From: Methylophaga sp.
GTDB taxonomy: Bacteria > Pseudomonadota > Gammaproteobacteria > Nitrosococcales > Methylophagaceae
Reading direction: 5' to 3'
Assembly (NCBI GenBank): GCA_011053005.1
Contig: DRHW01000016.1
Span: 103,851 to 167,850, forward strand
DNA: 64,000 nt
Shown here: positions 1 through 9,250 of the stretch, piece after piece
Layout: each line of letters starts with the position of its first letter
Position numbering within the stretch: the first letter of the stretch is position 1
Notes under the pieces: generated by a model
Told to the model about the DNA's origin: nothing
The model's database searches: none
Seen by the model: the letters and a program-made list of their open reading frames with translations, nothing else
Made by a program: the position numbers and the translations under genes

Positions 1-222
1 CCATCGACTAGCTTACATAGAGTTACTCCGGTAACAAAAGGACGCAGACTGGCTTCGTTTTTCTGGCTACAAAGTTTAGTCAGTAGTGATGAAAAGCGAG
101 CGATATTATTCGACATGGATACCGCGATTCAATCATTACGCAGTCAAATAGATGATAGCCCCGAGATAGTACAACTGACAGGCGTTTATCATAATCTGCT
201 CAGACAGTGGGCTCAAACTTAA
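1..222 (+). CDS. piuC: PKHD-type Fe(II)/2OG hydroxylase, C-terminal part only (PiuC/YbiX family)
   Basis: The frame is open from base 1 to a TAA at 220-222, so the gene starts left of the window. The 73 visible residues match the end of the PiuC/YbiX family. They begin with the [13 protein letters not shown] segment, which carries the distal iron-ligand His and the Arg that holds 2-oxoglutarate, and run on through the family's helical tail ([12 protein letters not shown], then [11 protein letters not shown]). Members are cytoplasmic non-haem iron dioxygenases, often encoded beside TonB-dependent siderophore receptors. That neighbour, if present, would lie outside this window. The identification is confident although the first HxD motif is not visible. 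Confidence 0.85.
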   Translation, partial: PSTSLHRVTPVTKGRRLASFFWLQSLVSSDEKRAILFDMDTAIQSLRSQIDDSPEIVQLTGVYHNLLRQWAQT

Positions 223-362
223 ATAGGCTCCATCGCCTCGCTTTTATTTATCACTTTAAGATCACTGCGTAAAAGCCGATGACAAAGACTTGTGCCCGCA
301 GCCATTGCCTAATGTTGTATCATCTTGCGATCCTATAAACACCGTACCACCGTCGTGTCGAT

Positions 363-959
363 ATGCATGATATTGAATACAACTTTGTGCGATTTTATGA
401 GTTCATGTCACAGATCGTAGATTACGATAATAAGGAACTGGAAAAACTCAGTTTATTTGCTCGAAATCTTCGCCCTATGTTACGTGAAACCGTTACGGAT
501 GAAGATGATGTTTCACTTGATAATATCGTTCTAAGTCATTATCGTTTATCAAAAATTCGTCAGCAAGATCTTAAATTAGCAGAAGCATCATCTGACTATA
601 AATTAGAACCTGGTGATGAGTTATGTACCGCTAAACCTAAAGATAAAAAAGAAGAATTATTGTCACAAATCATCATTCGATTAAATGAATTGTTTATTAC
701 TGATGAATTAACCGATAAAGATTTGGTCAATTATGCCTATACGATCAGAGATAAAATTAGTGAAAATCACTTAGTGATGAAACAGATTGCTAACAACACT
801 CCCGAGCAAGCCATGTTGGGTGATTTTCCTAAGGCACTGATTGAAGCCATCATGGATAGTAGTGATGCACATCAAAACCAAATGATGCAGTTATTATCTG
901 ATCCTGCTCGAGTAGATAATTTTAAGCGTATTGTCTTTGATTTATTATTGGCAAAATGA
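363..959 (+). pseudogene. hsdR: 5'-truncated type I restriction enzyme R subunit (HsdR C-terminal remnant)
   Basis: The 198 residues read as the extreme C-terminus of a type I restriction R subunit. Diagnostic stretches are FVRFYEFMSQIVDYD, LSLFARNLRPMLRE, LSHYRLSKIRQQDLKL, KDKKEELLSQII and AMLGDFPKA...AHQNQMMQLLSDP. Full HsdR proteins are about 1000 residues, with nuclease and DEAD/H helicase domains first; none of that is present here. HsdR-like sequence begins at about base 378, just after the ATG, and the same frame has a stop at 336-338. The start is therefore probably fortuitous and the 5' four fifths were deleted. No hsdM or hsdS is visible. The end overlaps the next gene by 4 bp (ATGA). 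The peptide cannot cut or translocate DNA; any residual role is unknown. Confidence 0.8.
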
Positions 960-1579
960 CCATTTTCGAAATTGTTCATACAATCTTCAAACTGGCCGAT
1001 TTCAAAGAGTGGTTTGAAGATCGTAAATATGCCAAACGTGCAGACACACGATCGATAGCTAAACGTGTTATGCGAATATTTGATGCACATGATATTCCTG
1101 TGTCACGAATTGCCGAAGTGTTTCCTGAATTTAACTTTCAATTGAGCGATTTTGATAATCTTGATTCGATTAGAAAAGTGATAATGATTCGGTTTTTAGA
1201 TCGACTCTCTGAACTCTTTTTTATTAATCGATCTTGGTTAGATACGGGAGAGGGAAGTCTTCAACAATTCTATGAAATAGCCTATGACTTTGGATCTATA
1301 TATGACTTACTATCCGATTATAAAAAAACTGAAGGGAAAGTAGTTACTGCATATTTTATTGCCGAGCAAGGTATAAAATTTACACCCGTGACAGATTATG
1401 AAACTGATCACAATGTAATGATTGTCCTTGAGTATGCTTATCAAAAGTCCGAACAAAATGACTTTAGTTATAATCGATATTTGCCTGTGTATTTCGGCTA
1501 TTGGCATTACTATAATACTAGAATGATGTTGAAATCGATTTCATTATTATTGTTTCAAAATGAAAATCTATTTACTTAA
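956..1579 (+). CDS. Hypothetical protein, N-terminal piece of a gene split by an in-frame stop
   Basis: The 207-residue product overlaps the HsdR remnant by 4 bp, so the two are probably co-transcribed. Residues ~30-90 (RSIAKRVMRIFDAHDIPVSR to RSWLDTGEG) look like a helical, possibly helix-turn-helix, N-terminal domain. The rest is mixed and not recognised. The TAA at 1577-1579 is followed in the same frame by only two sense codons before the ATG at 1586, and that reading frame continues for 76 more residues. The likely ancestral protein was therefore about 285 residues, interrupted here by a nonsense codon. A function linked to the restriction system is only a guess from position. Confidence 0.5.
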   Translation: MTIFEIVHTIFKLADFKEWFEDRKYAKRADTRSIAKRVMRIFDAHDIPVSRIAEVFPEFNFQLSDFDNLDSIRKVIMIRFLDRLSELFFINRSWLDTGEGSLQQFYEIAYDFGSIYDLLSDYKKTEGKVVTAYFIAEQGIKFTPVTDYETDHNVMIVLEYAYQKSEQNDFSYNRYLPVYFGYWHYYNTRMMLKSISLLLFQNENLFT

Positions 1580-1585
1580 AAAGGG

Positions 1586-1816
1586 ATGCTTATTAAGCCT
1601 TTTTCAGAAAAAATCTTACATAAATATTCTGCTGCTGTAGTGATCAAAAATAACCGAATATTAGGTCTATGGTTTCCAGATGATTTTATTTTTTGTAATG
1701 GACAAAGTGCACAAGAAAAAGATCGAGTTGATGCTCAACGCATGCATGATTATTTAAAGCAGATTGGTTTTTATCAAAAAGTGAAACGATTACGGTCATC
1801 AGACTATTTGAATTAA
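1586..1816 (+). CDS. Hypothetical protein, C-terminal piece of the split gene
   Basis: These 76 residues are in the same frame as the preceding gene, 6 bases after its stop. AAAAAGGG just before the ATG could act as a ribosome binding site, but it is almost in contact with the start codon. The segment KYSAAVVIKNNRILGLWFPD resembles a beta-strand-rich closing domain rather than an independent small protein. Translation by re-initiation is possible. I did not recognise the family. Very AT-rich DNA follows. Confidence 0.4.
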   Translation: MLIKPFSEKILHKYSAAVVIKNNRILGLWFPDDFIFCNGQSAQEKDRVDAQRMHDYLKQIGFYQKVKRLRSSDYLN

Positions 1817-2608
1817 TTTAGTAAAATTTCCTCTTCAAAATTTAAATTCTGAATACTTTTGTGGGATAAACCTAACAATAATTAAATTTTGAAGCACTTT
1901 TAGTCAAGACTAACGCTTAAGCCTTATATGATATAAGCCATTGTTTAATATGAATATATTTTAAAGTAAATACTAATAAAGCATTAGAACCGTTAATATT
2001 TACACCGACAATATTGTTATCAAATAATTATTATTTTTAAAATAAAAATGCAGCTTTTTATAATAATATCAGTAGCTTATATGGTTATATTACATGGTTG
2101 CTACGTTCATTTATAATTGAATATTTTGAAAATAACAATAAATGCTGATGTTTTTTTGCTTAAAAATAATATCATTTACAGTCATTAGTGTTCTTTATGT
2201 TCAAATTTTACGCGGATAATCTTCGTTATATTATTTTAATAAAGTATTTTGACCATAATTTTTTTATGTAAAGACTCATTACAAATACATATTTGTGCTA
2301 TTGAATTAAATAAATATTAAAGATGTATATCTGTATTATTTTAATATGAATAATAAAAATGAAACATAAGCACATATTTTTATATTTGGCAGTATGAGCT
2401 TTTATTTATTAATAATTGATTATCCAGAAGGGCAGATTACAAAGTTAGCGATCACTTCATTGATCTAATGATCACGATACTAGAGAAAATTAACCTATAA
2501 ATTAAAATCAATTCGTTGATGAGTTTATAACTACAAGAAATCTCGCCACCCAACATACTTTATAAATATTTAAGTATAGTTAAATAAAAATGTACTTACT
2601 TGGGCAGG
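1817..2608. other. AT-rich non-coding stretch next to the restriction remnant
   Basis: These 792 bases have no convincing reading frame on either strand and are visibly richer in A+T than the flanking genes. A 15-base palindrome (CTTATATGATATAAG) lies at 1923-1937. No transposase fragment, tRNA or attachment repeat could be recognised. Together with the decayed hsdR fragment it looks like eroded accessory DNA. Confidence 0.5.
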
Positions 2609-2998
2609 CTAGCGAACTATTTTTTTCATACTGATAACCGCTTCATATTCATCCTTATGATTTAGCTGTTTTAAAGCATCAATAAATCGAGCATCATCAT
2701 CAATGTTATGCCAAATAGTTTCGATTATTTCAAACTCACTCAGATCTTTAGTTTGTTTTGATACTGCTCGTATAAAGTCCATCAGTGTTAGCTTTTCTGT
2801 TAGTTGCCCACTGCATATAAGCTGGGTAGGCACGTTTAACATTTCGCTTAATTGGGCCACTTGGCTGGCTTTAGGTTCGGTAATACCATTTTCCCATTTA
2901 CTGTATGTTTGAACCGTCACATCCAATAACAATGCTGCATCTTCTTGTTTAAGATTACGTCTAATACGAGCATCTCTAATCACATCATTCAGCGCCAT
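2609..2998 (-). CDS. XRE-family transcriptional regulator
   Basis: The 129-residue protein has a lambda-repressor-like helix-turn-helix at residues ~5-60. KQEDAALLLDVTVQTYSKWE forms the two helices and is followed by the usual NGITEPKASQVAQLSEML. The C-terminal 65 residues are acidic and helical with no known ligand domain. Such proteins are DNA-binding repressors of phage, toxin-antitoxin or restriction genes. Here it stands alone between eroded accessory DNA and the EAL gene. CTGGAG just before the ATG is a fair ribosome binding site. The direct TTAACTA repeats 14-32 bases upstream suggest autoregulation (inference). Confidence 0.8.
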   Translation of the reverse strand: MALNDVIRDARIRRNLKQEDAALLLDVTVQTYSKWENGITEPKASQVAQLSEMLNVPTQLICSGQLTEKLTLMDFIRAVSKQTKDLSEFEIIETIWHNIDDDARFIDALKQLNHKDEYEAVISMKKIVR

Positions 2999-3011
2999 TA
3001 CATACTCCAGC

Positions 3012-3030
3012 TTAACTAATTATTTAACTA
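3012..3030 (-). promoter_or_regulatory. Possible XRE operator: direct repeats
   Basis: TTAACTA occurs at 3012-3018 and again at 3024-3030, with starts 12 bp apart, immediately upstream of the ribosome binding site of the minus-strand XRE gene. The position suits autorepression. The sequence is AT-rich, so chance is possible. Confidence 0.3.
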
Positions 3031-3184
3031 GGATACTACTTTTATTATTTATTACTAAGTAATTTATTTTATATTGTTTTACATACATAAAAATGTATCC
3101 TGATTGTAAAGACTAAGAATTGTATGTATTCCTGATTGTCTCTGCAGGTATTATTGAGTAGTATCATGATTTCTTTATATTATT

Positions 3185-3216
3185 TTCTCTATTTGTATCG
3201 CCATACAAATAGAGAA
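3185..3216 (+). promoter_or_regulatory. Perfect 14-bp hairpin in the leader of the EAL gene
   Basis: TTCTCTATTTGTAT at 3185-3198 is the exact reverse complement of 3203-3216, with a CGCC loop. It ends 64 bases before the ATG of the EAL-domain gene and is followed by GGTTTTGTTCTTTT, so it could be a leaky terminator/attenuator or a bidirectional terminator. No coding sequence ends nearby on either strand, which favours a leader function. Confidence 0.5.
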
Positions 3217-3280
3217 GGTTTTGTTCTTTTGAAAGATACTCCATCGGCTATCTAATTTGCTTGTAATTATAGGAATGTAG

Positions 3281-4831
3281 ATGAAAGGAAAGTCTAAACA
3301 ATACGCTGCGTTATTGGCAGCTTTAATAGCATTCCTCCTTATGCTGGTTGTATTGTTCAAATATACGATTTTTCAAGAGGTTACAAAAGAGCAGTCCGTC
3401 ATGACTAACAAGCTCTTATTTATGTTTTCCGATATGTACACCAATACTAATGATGTGCTCTCAAACCTTGAACAGCTAAACGCCACAAGTTGTAGTCCTG
3501 AACTACTGTTAGCAATGAGAAAACATGTATTCGCTTCTCATTACATCAAAGATATTGCATTTATTAAGGATAATATTGTCGAATGTAGTACTAGTTTAGG
3601 GGTTGCGAATATTAAAGACTCTTTAGATGCCAATCCAACTTTTATGACGGATAATGATATCAATGTTTGGATAAGGCATCCTTTACGACTCAAAGTGCTA
3701 GATAATCAAGAGAATGAATGGACGATTGCGAGACGTGATAAGTTCAGTCTTATTCTAAAGCCCCAAATTTCAAGGTTAAGTGCAGATCTGGTTTATCCAT
3801 GGGAAACGATTAATTTATCCACTGAATTAGGAAAAACTAAGCATATCGACGGCAAGCATGAGCTTTGGAAAAAGGTACAGTCGGCGAGCATTATTGATAA
3901 ATTTATTAACCATTCTTCCCAAACATGTTCAAATGAACAAACAAAATATTGCGTTGTTACGCAGGCTCCTTTCTTACAAACCATTAATGCTTATTTAGCA
4001 CAATATCTGTTGATACTCTTTACTAGTTTAGGTTTTGGATTTGCATGTTACAGAGCAATACTCCACCTGGCAACGAGGTATTGTTCAGTTGCTGAACGTA
4101 TAGCACGCGGACTTAAACACAAACAGTTTTACTGGTTATATCAGCCGATTGTTGATTTAAAAACAGGGGGCATTGTTGGCTGTGAAGCTTTGGCAAGGTT
4201 TAAAGATTCACAAGGCAGTATCTCTCCAGATCATTTTATTCCAACAATACGAAATAAAAACATGCGTTGGCAATTTACAGAAATGATGATTGAATACATT
4301 TTAAATGATCTTGAAAGTGCAACAACACTGCCTGACGAATTGAAGGTAAGCGTAAATATCTTTCCTTATGATATTCATCACGGTAATACATACGCCTTAA
4401 CTAAAAATATAAGACTGACTCAAAGTCGATTTAATATTACTTTTGAGGTTACTGAAGATGAATATCTGGAATATGAAACAGCACAACATTCGCTTAATGA
4501 ACTAGTGGATGCAGGTTTCAGTATTTCAATTGATGATATGGGAACAGGTTATTCAAACTTAAAACTGCTTAATCAATTTAAGGCGAGTTATGTGAAGATC
4601 GATCGTTCCTTTGTGAAAGGCATTGAGAGGGATGGTATTAAGTCATCAATCATTCCCCATATTGTCGAAATTGCCAACAAATTTAAAATGGGCGTTATTG
4701 CTGAAGGTGTTGAACTAGAAGAGCAAGCTGAAATCCTAAAAAACATGGGAATTGCTTATGGTCAAGGTTGGTATTTTGGTAAGCCTATGACGATTACAGA
4801 ATTAAATAGCTTGATAAATAAAGCTGAATAA
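3281..4831 (+). CDS. Membrane c-di-GMP phosphodiesterase, CSS-motif sensor plus EAL domain
   Basis: The 516-residue protein has a transmembrane helix at ~9-28, then a periplasmic domain to ~235 of the CSS-motif type: a Cys-Ser pair in NATSCSPELL and a second in IVECSTSLG. A second membrane helix follows at ~240-262, then a cytoplasmic EAL domain to the end. Catalytic motifs are present: EALARF (Glu ~302), IDDMGTGYSNL (Asp ~418-419), KIDRSFVKGI, IAEGVE and GQGWYFGKP. It should therefore hydrolyse c-di-GMP. In characterised members the Cys pair couples periplasmic redox state to activity. No GGDEF domain is present. AGGA lies 6 bases before the ATG. Confidence 0.92.
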   Translation: MKGKSKQYAALLAALIAFLLMLVVLFKYTIFQEVTKEQSVMTNKLLFMFSDMYTNTNDVLSNLEQLNATSCSPELLLAMRKHVFASHYIKDIAFIKDNIVECSTSLGVANIKDSLDANPTFMTDNDINVWIRHPLRLKVLDNQENEWTIARRDKFSLILKPQISRLSADLVYPWETINLSTELGKTKHIDGKHELWKKVQSASIIDKFINHSSQTCSNEQTKYCVVTQAPFLQTINAYLAQYLLILFTSLGFGFACYRAILHLATRYCSVAERIARGLKHKQFYWLYQPIVDLKTGGIVGCEALARFKDSQGSISPDHFIPTIRNKNMRWQFTEMMIEYILNDLESATTLPDELKVSVNIFPYDIHHGNTYALTKNIRLTQSRFNITFEVTEDEYLEYETAQHSLNELVDAGFSISIDDMGTGYSNLKLLNQFKASYVKIDRSFVKGIERDGIKSSIIPHIVEIANKFKMGVIAEGVELEEQAEILKNMGIAYGQGWYFGKPMTITELNSLINKAE

Positions 4832-4835
4832 ATGA

Positions 4836-5420
4836 TTAAGTCGCAAGGCTTTCTGGAGTATCAATATCTCGCAAAATCCCATCATCAGTACTTTTAATAA
4901 AAGTAGTTTTTTCAGGTGAAGAAAGAATAATCTCTCTAGCACCTTTATCACCCGTTAATGCGAGTAATTGTGATTTAAAACGTAAGGCAAAACCAACAGG
5001 GTGGCCACGTTTTCCATTATAGATAGGCAGTGTAATATCTGCACCTGAGTTCAGTATTACTAATGATTCTGCAATCACCGAGCTTTGAAGAAAGGGCATG
5101 TCAGCTAGCCCGATTAACCAACCATCAGCATCAAGATTAGCTTCAATGCCGGCAACGAGTGATGCACTCATTCCCGTTATTGCATTGTCAGCCATAATTA
5201 ATGTTAGTCGTGGCGAAAACTCACTATTTTCTAGTAAATCAATTAAGTCATGATTACCTGGGCGAACCACAATATTGATGTGTTCGAATACTTCTAGCCA
5301 TGGTTTTAAACTATGTATGATCATAGGTTGTTCTACATAACCATAATCTAGATTATGTAATAGTTTATCGCTACCAAACCGCTGGGATTGTCCGGCGGCT
5401 AATATAATTGGAATAATCAT
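4836..5420 (-). CDS. mocA: MocA-like molybdenum cofactor cytidylyltransferase
   Basis: The 194-residue protein has the nucleotidyltransferase signature LAAGQSQRFGSDKLL at residues ~7-21, GLADMPF near 100, and the GKRGHPVGF segment that separates MocA-type enzymes from MobA. MocA transfers CMP to molybdopterin-Mo to make the dinucleotide used by xanthine-oxidase-family enzymes. It is the last gene of the minus-strand run AraC, iorA, iorB, xdhC, mocA and starts 13 bases after the xdhC stop. That fits a dedicated maturation role for the IorAB enzyme. A generic NTP transferase is the alternative. Confidence 0.85.
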   Translation of the reverse strand: MIIPIILAAGQSQRFGSDKLLHNLDYGYVEQPMIIHSLKPWLEVFEHINIVVRPGNHDLIDLLENSEFSPRLTLIMADNAITGMSASLVAGIEANLDADGWLIGLADMPFLQSSVIAESLVILNSGADITLPIYNGKRGHPVGFALRFKSQLLALTGDKGAREIILSSPEKTTFIKSTDDGILRDIDTPESLAT

Positions 5421-5433
5421 TCTTTCTGTGATT

Positions 5434-6426
5434 TTAACCGTTACTGACCACCCGCATCGTTGCAGGATTGGATTGTTGTTTGTTATAAATATGCTTGAGA
5501 TCGATTAATTCAGCGAGTATAGAAACCGCTATTTCAGCCGGTGTTTTACTACCAATATTAAGCCCAACTGGGCCGTGTAATCTTGCAATCTGACTTGCTG
5601 TTAAGTCAAATAATGCCAATCTTTCGCGACGTTTAGCATTAGTTCGTAAAGAACCTAATGCACCAATATAAAAAGCATCTGATTTTAAGGCTTCCAATAA
5701 TGCCATATCATCTAACTTTGGATCATGCGTTAAGGTGATAATGCTAGTGTTTTGATCTGGCTGAAGTTTAACAACCGCATCATCCGGCATCATCGCCAGT
5801 AATTCACCATCTTCCGCTCGCCAAGTCAGTTGCATCTCTTCACGTGGTTCAGCAATATAAACTTGATAATCCAAAGCGGATGCCATTTTAGCAAGATAAC
5901 TCGATGTTTCTCCAGCACCGATTAACAACAAGCGAGCACGAGGACCATAAACAAAGCTAATCTCATCTGAATATTCTTCAACAATTTTGTCTGCATTGTT
6001 TGCTGGTTCAACGATACTTTGTCGATTATTAAGTTGTAATCGACGTTTAACTTGCTTGCGTTGTTCAATGGCTTCTAAAATTTTGAGTGGCCAATCTGGT
6101 TGGGTGACTTTTTCAACGGATAATCGCAAACTGCCGCCACAAGGTAGACGAAAGCGATCACGATCATTCAGCGATTCACCATAAGTTAAAAAGACAATTT
6201 CGTCGTTTGGTAATAAGCCTTCTAGCGCTTTGCTTCTAAGATCATCTTCAATACAGCCACCGGAAACTGAACCTATTAAAGCACCATCGTCACGAATTGC
6301 ACACATCGCACCTGGCTGACGAGGGCTAGAACCATAGGTTTTTAGCACCGTCGTCAGCCAGACCGAATATCCTTCAGCCAGCCATTGGTGTACTTGTTTG
6401 AGTACGGTAATGTCTGTGCTTAGCAT
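5434..6426 (-). CDS. xdhC: XdhC/CoxI-family molybdenum hydroxylase maturation factor
   Basis: I chose the ATG at 6426 (330 residues, MLSTDITVLKQ). An upstream start at 6540 would put 38 unrelated residues inside the end of iorB. The N-terminal CoxI domain shows SSPRQPGAM and SVSGGCIEDDL. The C-terminal Rossmann-like XdhC domain shows LLLIGAGETSSYLAKMASAL and HDPKLDDMALLEAL. XdhC proteins bind mature cofactor, promote its sulfuration and insert it into the apoenzyme. The start lies one base from the iorB stop, so translational coupling is likely. Confidence 0.88.
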   Translation of the reverse strand: MLSTDITVLKQVHQWLAEGYSVWLTTVLKTYGSSPRQPGAMCAIRDDGALIGSVSGGCIEDDLRSKALEGLLPNDEIVFLTYGESLNDRDRFRLPCGGSLRLSVEKVTQPDWPLKILEAIEQRKQVKRRLQLNNRQSIVEPANNADKIVEEYSDEISFVYGPRARLLLIGAGETSSYLAKMASALDYQVYIAEPREEMQLTWRAEDGELLAMMPDDAVVKLQPDQNTSIITLTHDPKLDDMALLEALKSDAFYIGALGSLRTNAKRRERLALFDLTASQIARLHGPVGLNIGSKTPAEIAVSILAELIDLKHIYNKQQSNPATMRVVSNG

Positions 6427-6427
6427 T

Positions 6428-8740
6428 TTATGATTCCAATTGATAACGAACAGGTAATGAACGAATACGTTTACCTGTTGCAGCAAAAATAGCATTACAA
6501 ATTGCCGGTGCAATTGGCGGCATACCAGGTTCACCAACACCGCCTAACGGGGCATCATAATCAGTCGAAGGCATAATGTGGACGTTAATCTCCATTGGGC
6601 CATTATTCATTCTTGCAACTTCATAACCATCAAAGTTGTTTTGATCAGTAACACCATTGGTAAAACTAATTTCGCTAAACAAGGCTAGGCTAACGCCCAT
6701 TATGCAAGCACCTTCAATCTGAGAACGGATGCGGTCAGGATTAACTTGTGGTCCACAATCAACCGCAATATCAATTCTTGGAATAGTAACTTCGCCATCA
6801 TTAACAATTGCGACTTCAACAACGGTGGCTACATAAGTAACAAAACTATAATGGGTAGCGAGACCTTGACCGGTATTTTCGGCCATTTTCTTGCCCCAAT
6901 TCGCTTTCTCGGTAACATGTTCAACAACGGCACGCATTCTTGCTGTATCCAATGGGTAGTCTATAGAAGATTCGCCATAGTTCCATTCATCACGCAATGT
7001 TTTTGGATCAATTTTTCTATCTTTGCCAATCAATTCAAGCAACAGTTCTTTGTGATCTCTACCGACATGATTCGCCATTTCTGAGATAAAAGATTGAACA
7101 GCAAAAGCATGTGGAATATTTGATACTGAACGATACCAACCAATACGCGTATGAGCCGTTGCAGCTGGATTTTCAAGCTGAATATTCGGCACATCAAAGG
7201 GGACATTTACAACACCCATAGCTGCTTCCATTGGCATTTGATTTACTGCCGAGGTATCAAATGTAGAACCAATTGATGGCGCGACAGTACGGTGCAACCA
7301 TGCAGCAGCATGTTTCTTATCATCAAATGCGGCTTCAAGATGCTCGACCGATACCGTGTGAAAATAAGAATGTTGAATATCATCTTCACGGGTCCATGTC
7401 AGCTTAACGGGTGTGCCGCCTAATGCTTTCGATACCAATGCCGCTTCAACCATAAAGTCAGGTTTAGATTTACGACCAAAACCGCCACCTAATAAGGTCA
7501 CATTTACTTTGACTTGTTCAGGTTTAAAATCAAGCCACTTCGCCACAGTATCTACCGCGGCTTGTGGATTTTGAATGGGCGCCCACAATTCACAAGAGCC
7601 GTTGGTATGATATTGCGCTGTTGCAACCGGTGGCTCCATCGGTGCTTGTGCAAGATGGGGAATGTAATATTCCGCCTGTATTTTATTTTCAGTTTTGGTT
7701 TCTGATAATGTTTTATAAACATCACCCTGACTTCTTAAAACTTTACCATCTTTGCTATTAGCTGATTTTTCCATTTGCTTTTTAAAGGCATCAGTCGTAT
7801 AGCTAGCATTAGGGCCTGATTTCCACGTTATTTTAAGTTTTTCGCGTCCTTGAATCGCAGCCCAAGTATTGGTTGCAACCACCACTACACCACCTAAAGG
7901 ATTAAAAAATGCAGGAGGAGGTGTGCTTTCAAGTTTTAACGTTTTAAGTACGCCTGGGACTTTTAATGTTTCACTATCATCAAAGGATAATAAGGTATCG
8001 CCATAAGCAGGTGGATGGGCGACAACGGCGTACACCATGCCATCACGTTGAACATCCATGCCATAAACGGCTTGACCCTTAACAATATGTTCGCCATCAA
8101 TTAACTTATTGTCTTGCTTGCCAATGTAACGGAATGCATCGGCTGATTTAAGTTGAAGATCAGAACGTTCAGGCACTGCTAATTGTGCGGCTGCTTTTGC
8201 CACTTCACCATAAGATAGTTTGCGTCCTGTTGCTTCATGATGCACTTCATGAAATACCGCTTTAACTTGTGATACAGGTACATTCCAGATAGCGGCGGCG
8301 GCGGATTCAAGCATCATACGTGCTGCTGCACCGACGTTTCGCATAGGCATGAAGAAATGTCGTGTACTACGCGAGCCATCGGTATTTTGGTTACCGTATT
8401 TTTTTTCGTCACCATCAGCTTGGATAACTTTCACTCGGGTCCAATCTGCTTCCATCTCATCAGCGACAACCATAGGTAAACTAGTGCGAACGCCTTGGCC
8501 CATTTCTGCACGATGAGCAACGATAGTAACCGTGCCATCTTCAGCAATTGATACAAACGCTAAAGGATTATCTACCCATCCATTTGGCATAGCGTCACGA
8601 CCATACTTAGGTTCTTCATCTGCTGCCCATAATACATTGGGCACACCTACTGCCAGCACAAGCCCTGTTAATGCAAAATTACGGATAAAATCTCGACGAC
8701 TGATATTGCTTATTTGTTCCGTTAAATTAGACTTAGTCAT
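6428..8740 (-). CDS. iorB: Molybdopterin-binding subunit of an isoquinoline 1-oxidoreductase-like aldehyde/N-heterocycle oxidase
   Basis: The 770-residue large subunit belongs to the xanthine-oxidase superfamily. A twin-arginine signal (SRRDFIR, residues 14-20, then a hydrophobic stretch ending VLWAADE) marks export of the folded cofactor-loaded complex to the periplasm. Mo-domain motifs include the [10 protein letters not shown] region, the [11 protein letters not shown] region, GGGFGRKS, and [10 protein letters not shown] near the end, where Glu ~737 is the expected catalytic base. The family hydroxylates N-heterocycles or oxidises aldehydes; substrate cannot be read from sequence. The start overlaps iorA by 8 bp. 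No FAD subunit and no cytochrome c domain accompany it, so the electron acceptor is unknown. Confidence 0.9.
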   Translation of the reverse strand: MTKSNLTEQISNISRRDFIRNFALTGLVLAVGVPNVLWAADEEPKYGRDAMPNGWVDNPLAFVSIAEDGTVTIVAHRAEMGQGVRTSLPMVVADEMEADWTRVKVIQADGDEKKYGNQNTDGSRSTRHFFMPMRNVGAAARMMLESAAAAIWNVPVSQVKAVFHEVHHEATGRKLSYGEVAKAAAQLAVPERSDLQLKSADAFRYIGKQDNKLIDGEHIVKGQAVYGMDVQRDGMVYAVVAHPPAYGDTLLSFDDSETLKVPGVLKTLKLESTPPPAFFNPLGGVVVVATNTWAAIQGREKLKITWKSGPNASYTTDAFKKQMEKSANSKDGKVLRSQGDVYKTLSETKTENKIQAEYYIPHLAQAPMEPPVATAQYHTNGSCELWAPIQNPQAAVDTVAKWLDFKPEQVKVNVTLLGGGFGRKSKPDFMVEAALVSKALGGTPVKLTWTREDDIQHSYFHTVSVEHLEAAFDDKKHAAAWLHRTVAPSIGSTFDTSAVNQMPMEAAMGVVNVPFDVPNIQLENPAATAHTRIGWYRSVSNIPHAFAVQSFISEMANHVGRDHKELLLELIGKDRKIDPKTLRDEWNYGESSIDYPLDTARMRAVVEHVTEKANWGKKMAENTGQGLATHYSFVTYVATVVEVAIVNDGEVTIPRIDIAVDCGPQVNPDRIRSQIEGACIMGVSLALFSEISFTNGVTDQNNFDGYEVARMNNGPMEINVHIMPSTDYDAPLGGVGEPGMPPIAPAICNAIFAATGKRIRSLPVRYQLES

Positions 8741-9200
8741 GTGACATCTCCAAGTTGTTTGCAGCGGTTTTTATCGCTTCACGAATACGGGTATAAGTAC
8801 CACAGCGACAAATATTGCCACTCATAAAGTTATCGATATCTTCATCGCTAGGTTTGGGGTTATCACGAAGTAATGCGGTTGCTGAAACAATTTGTCCTGA
8901 TTGGCAATAACCACATTGTGGTACGGCGATATCTAGCCATGCTTTTTGAACAGCTTGACCGACGTTTATTTCAGAGACGGCTTCAATGGTTGTAATAGCT
9001 TTGTTTTCTGCAGCGCTAATCGGCGTACTACAAGAACGAATTGGCGTGCCATCTAACATAACGGTACAAGCGCCACACAGACCTTTACCACAGCCAAACT
9101 TAGTGCCTTTCATGTCTAATACATCACGAAGTGCCCATAAGATTGGCATATCAGCGGGCAGGTCGACCTCATGGTCTTGTTTATTTATCGAAAGTTTCAT
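8733..9200 (-). CDS. iorA: [2Fe-2S] subunit of the molybdenum hydroxylase
   Basis: The 155-residue protein has the two-domain ferredoxin architecture of this family. Cys 37, 42, 45 and 57 (CGKGLCGACTVMLDGTPIRSC, split here by context) form the plant-type cluster, and QCGYCQSGQ and GNICRCGTY form the second cluster. It passes electrons from the Mo site of IorB. It lacks its own export signal and should be carried out with the Tat-tagged large subunit (inference). It lies 50 bases after the AraC regulator and overlaps iorB by 8 bp. Length is normal for the family. Confidence 0.92.
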   Translation of the reverse strand: MKLSINKQDHEVDLPADMPILWALRDVLDMKGTKFGCGKGLCGACTVMLDGTPIRSCSTPISAAENKAITTIEAVSEINVGQAVQKAWLDIAVPQCGYCQSGQIVSATALLRDNPKPSDEDIDNFMSGNICRCGTYTRIREAIKTAANNLEMSHD

Positions 9201-9250
9201 GGTTTCAATTCCTAGTAGTTTGCTTAATATTGTGTTGAATCATTTTACCG

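Noticed and set aside
6428..6540. Longer N-terminus for XdhC starting at 6540
   Set aside because: It would add 38 residues encoded inside the end of iorB that do not resemble the CoxI/XdhC family. The ATG at 6426 lies one base from the iorB stop.
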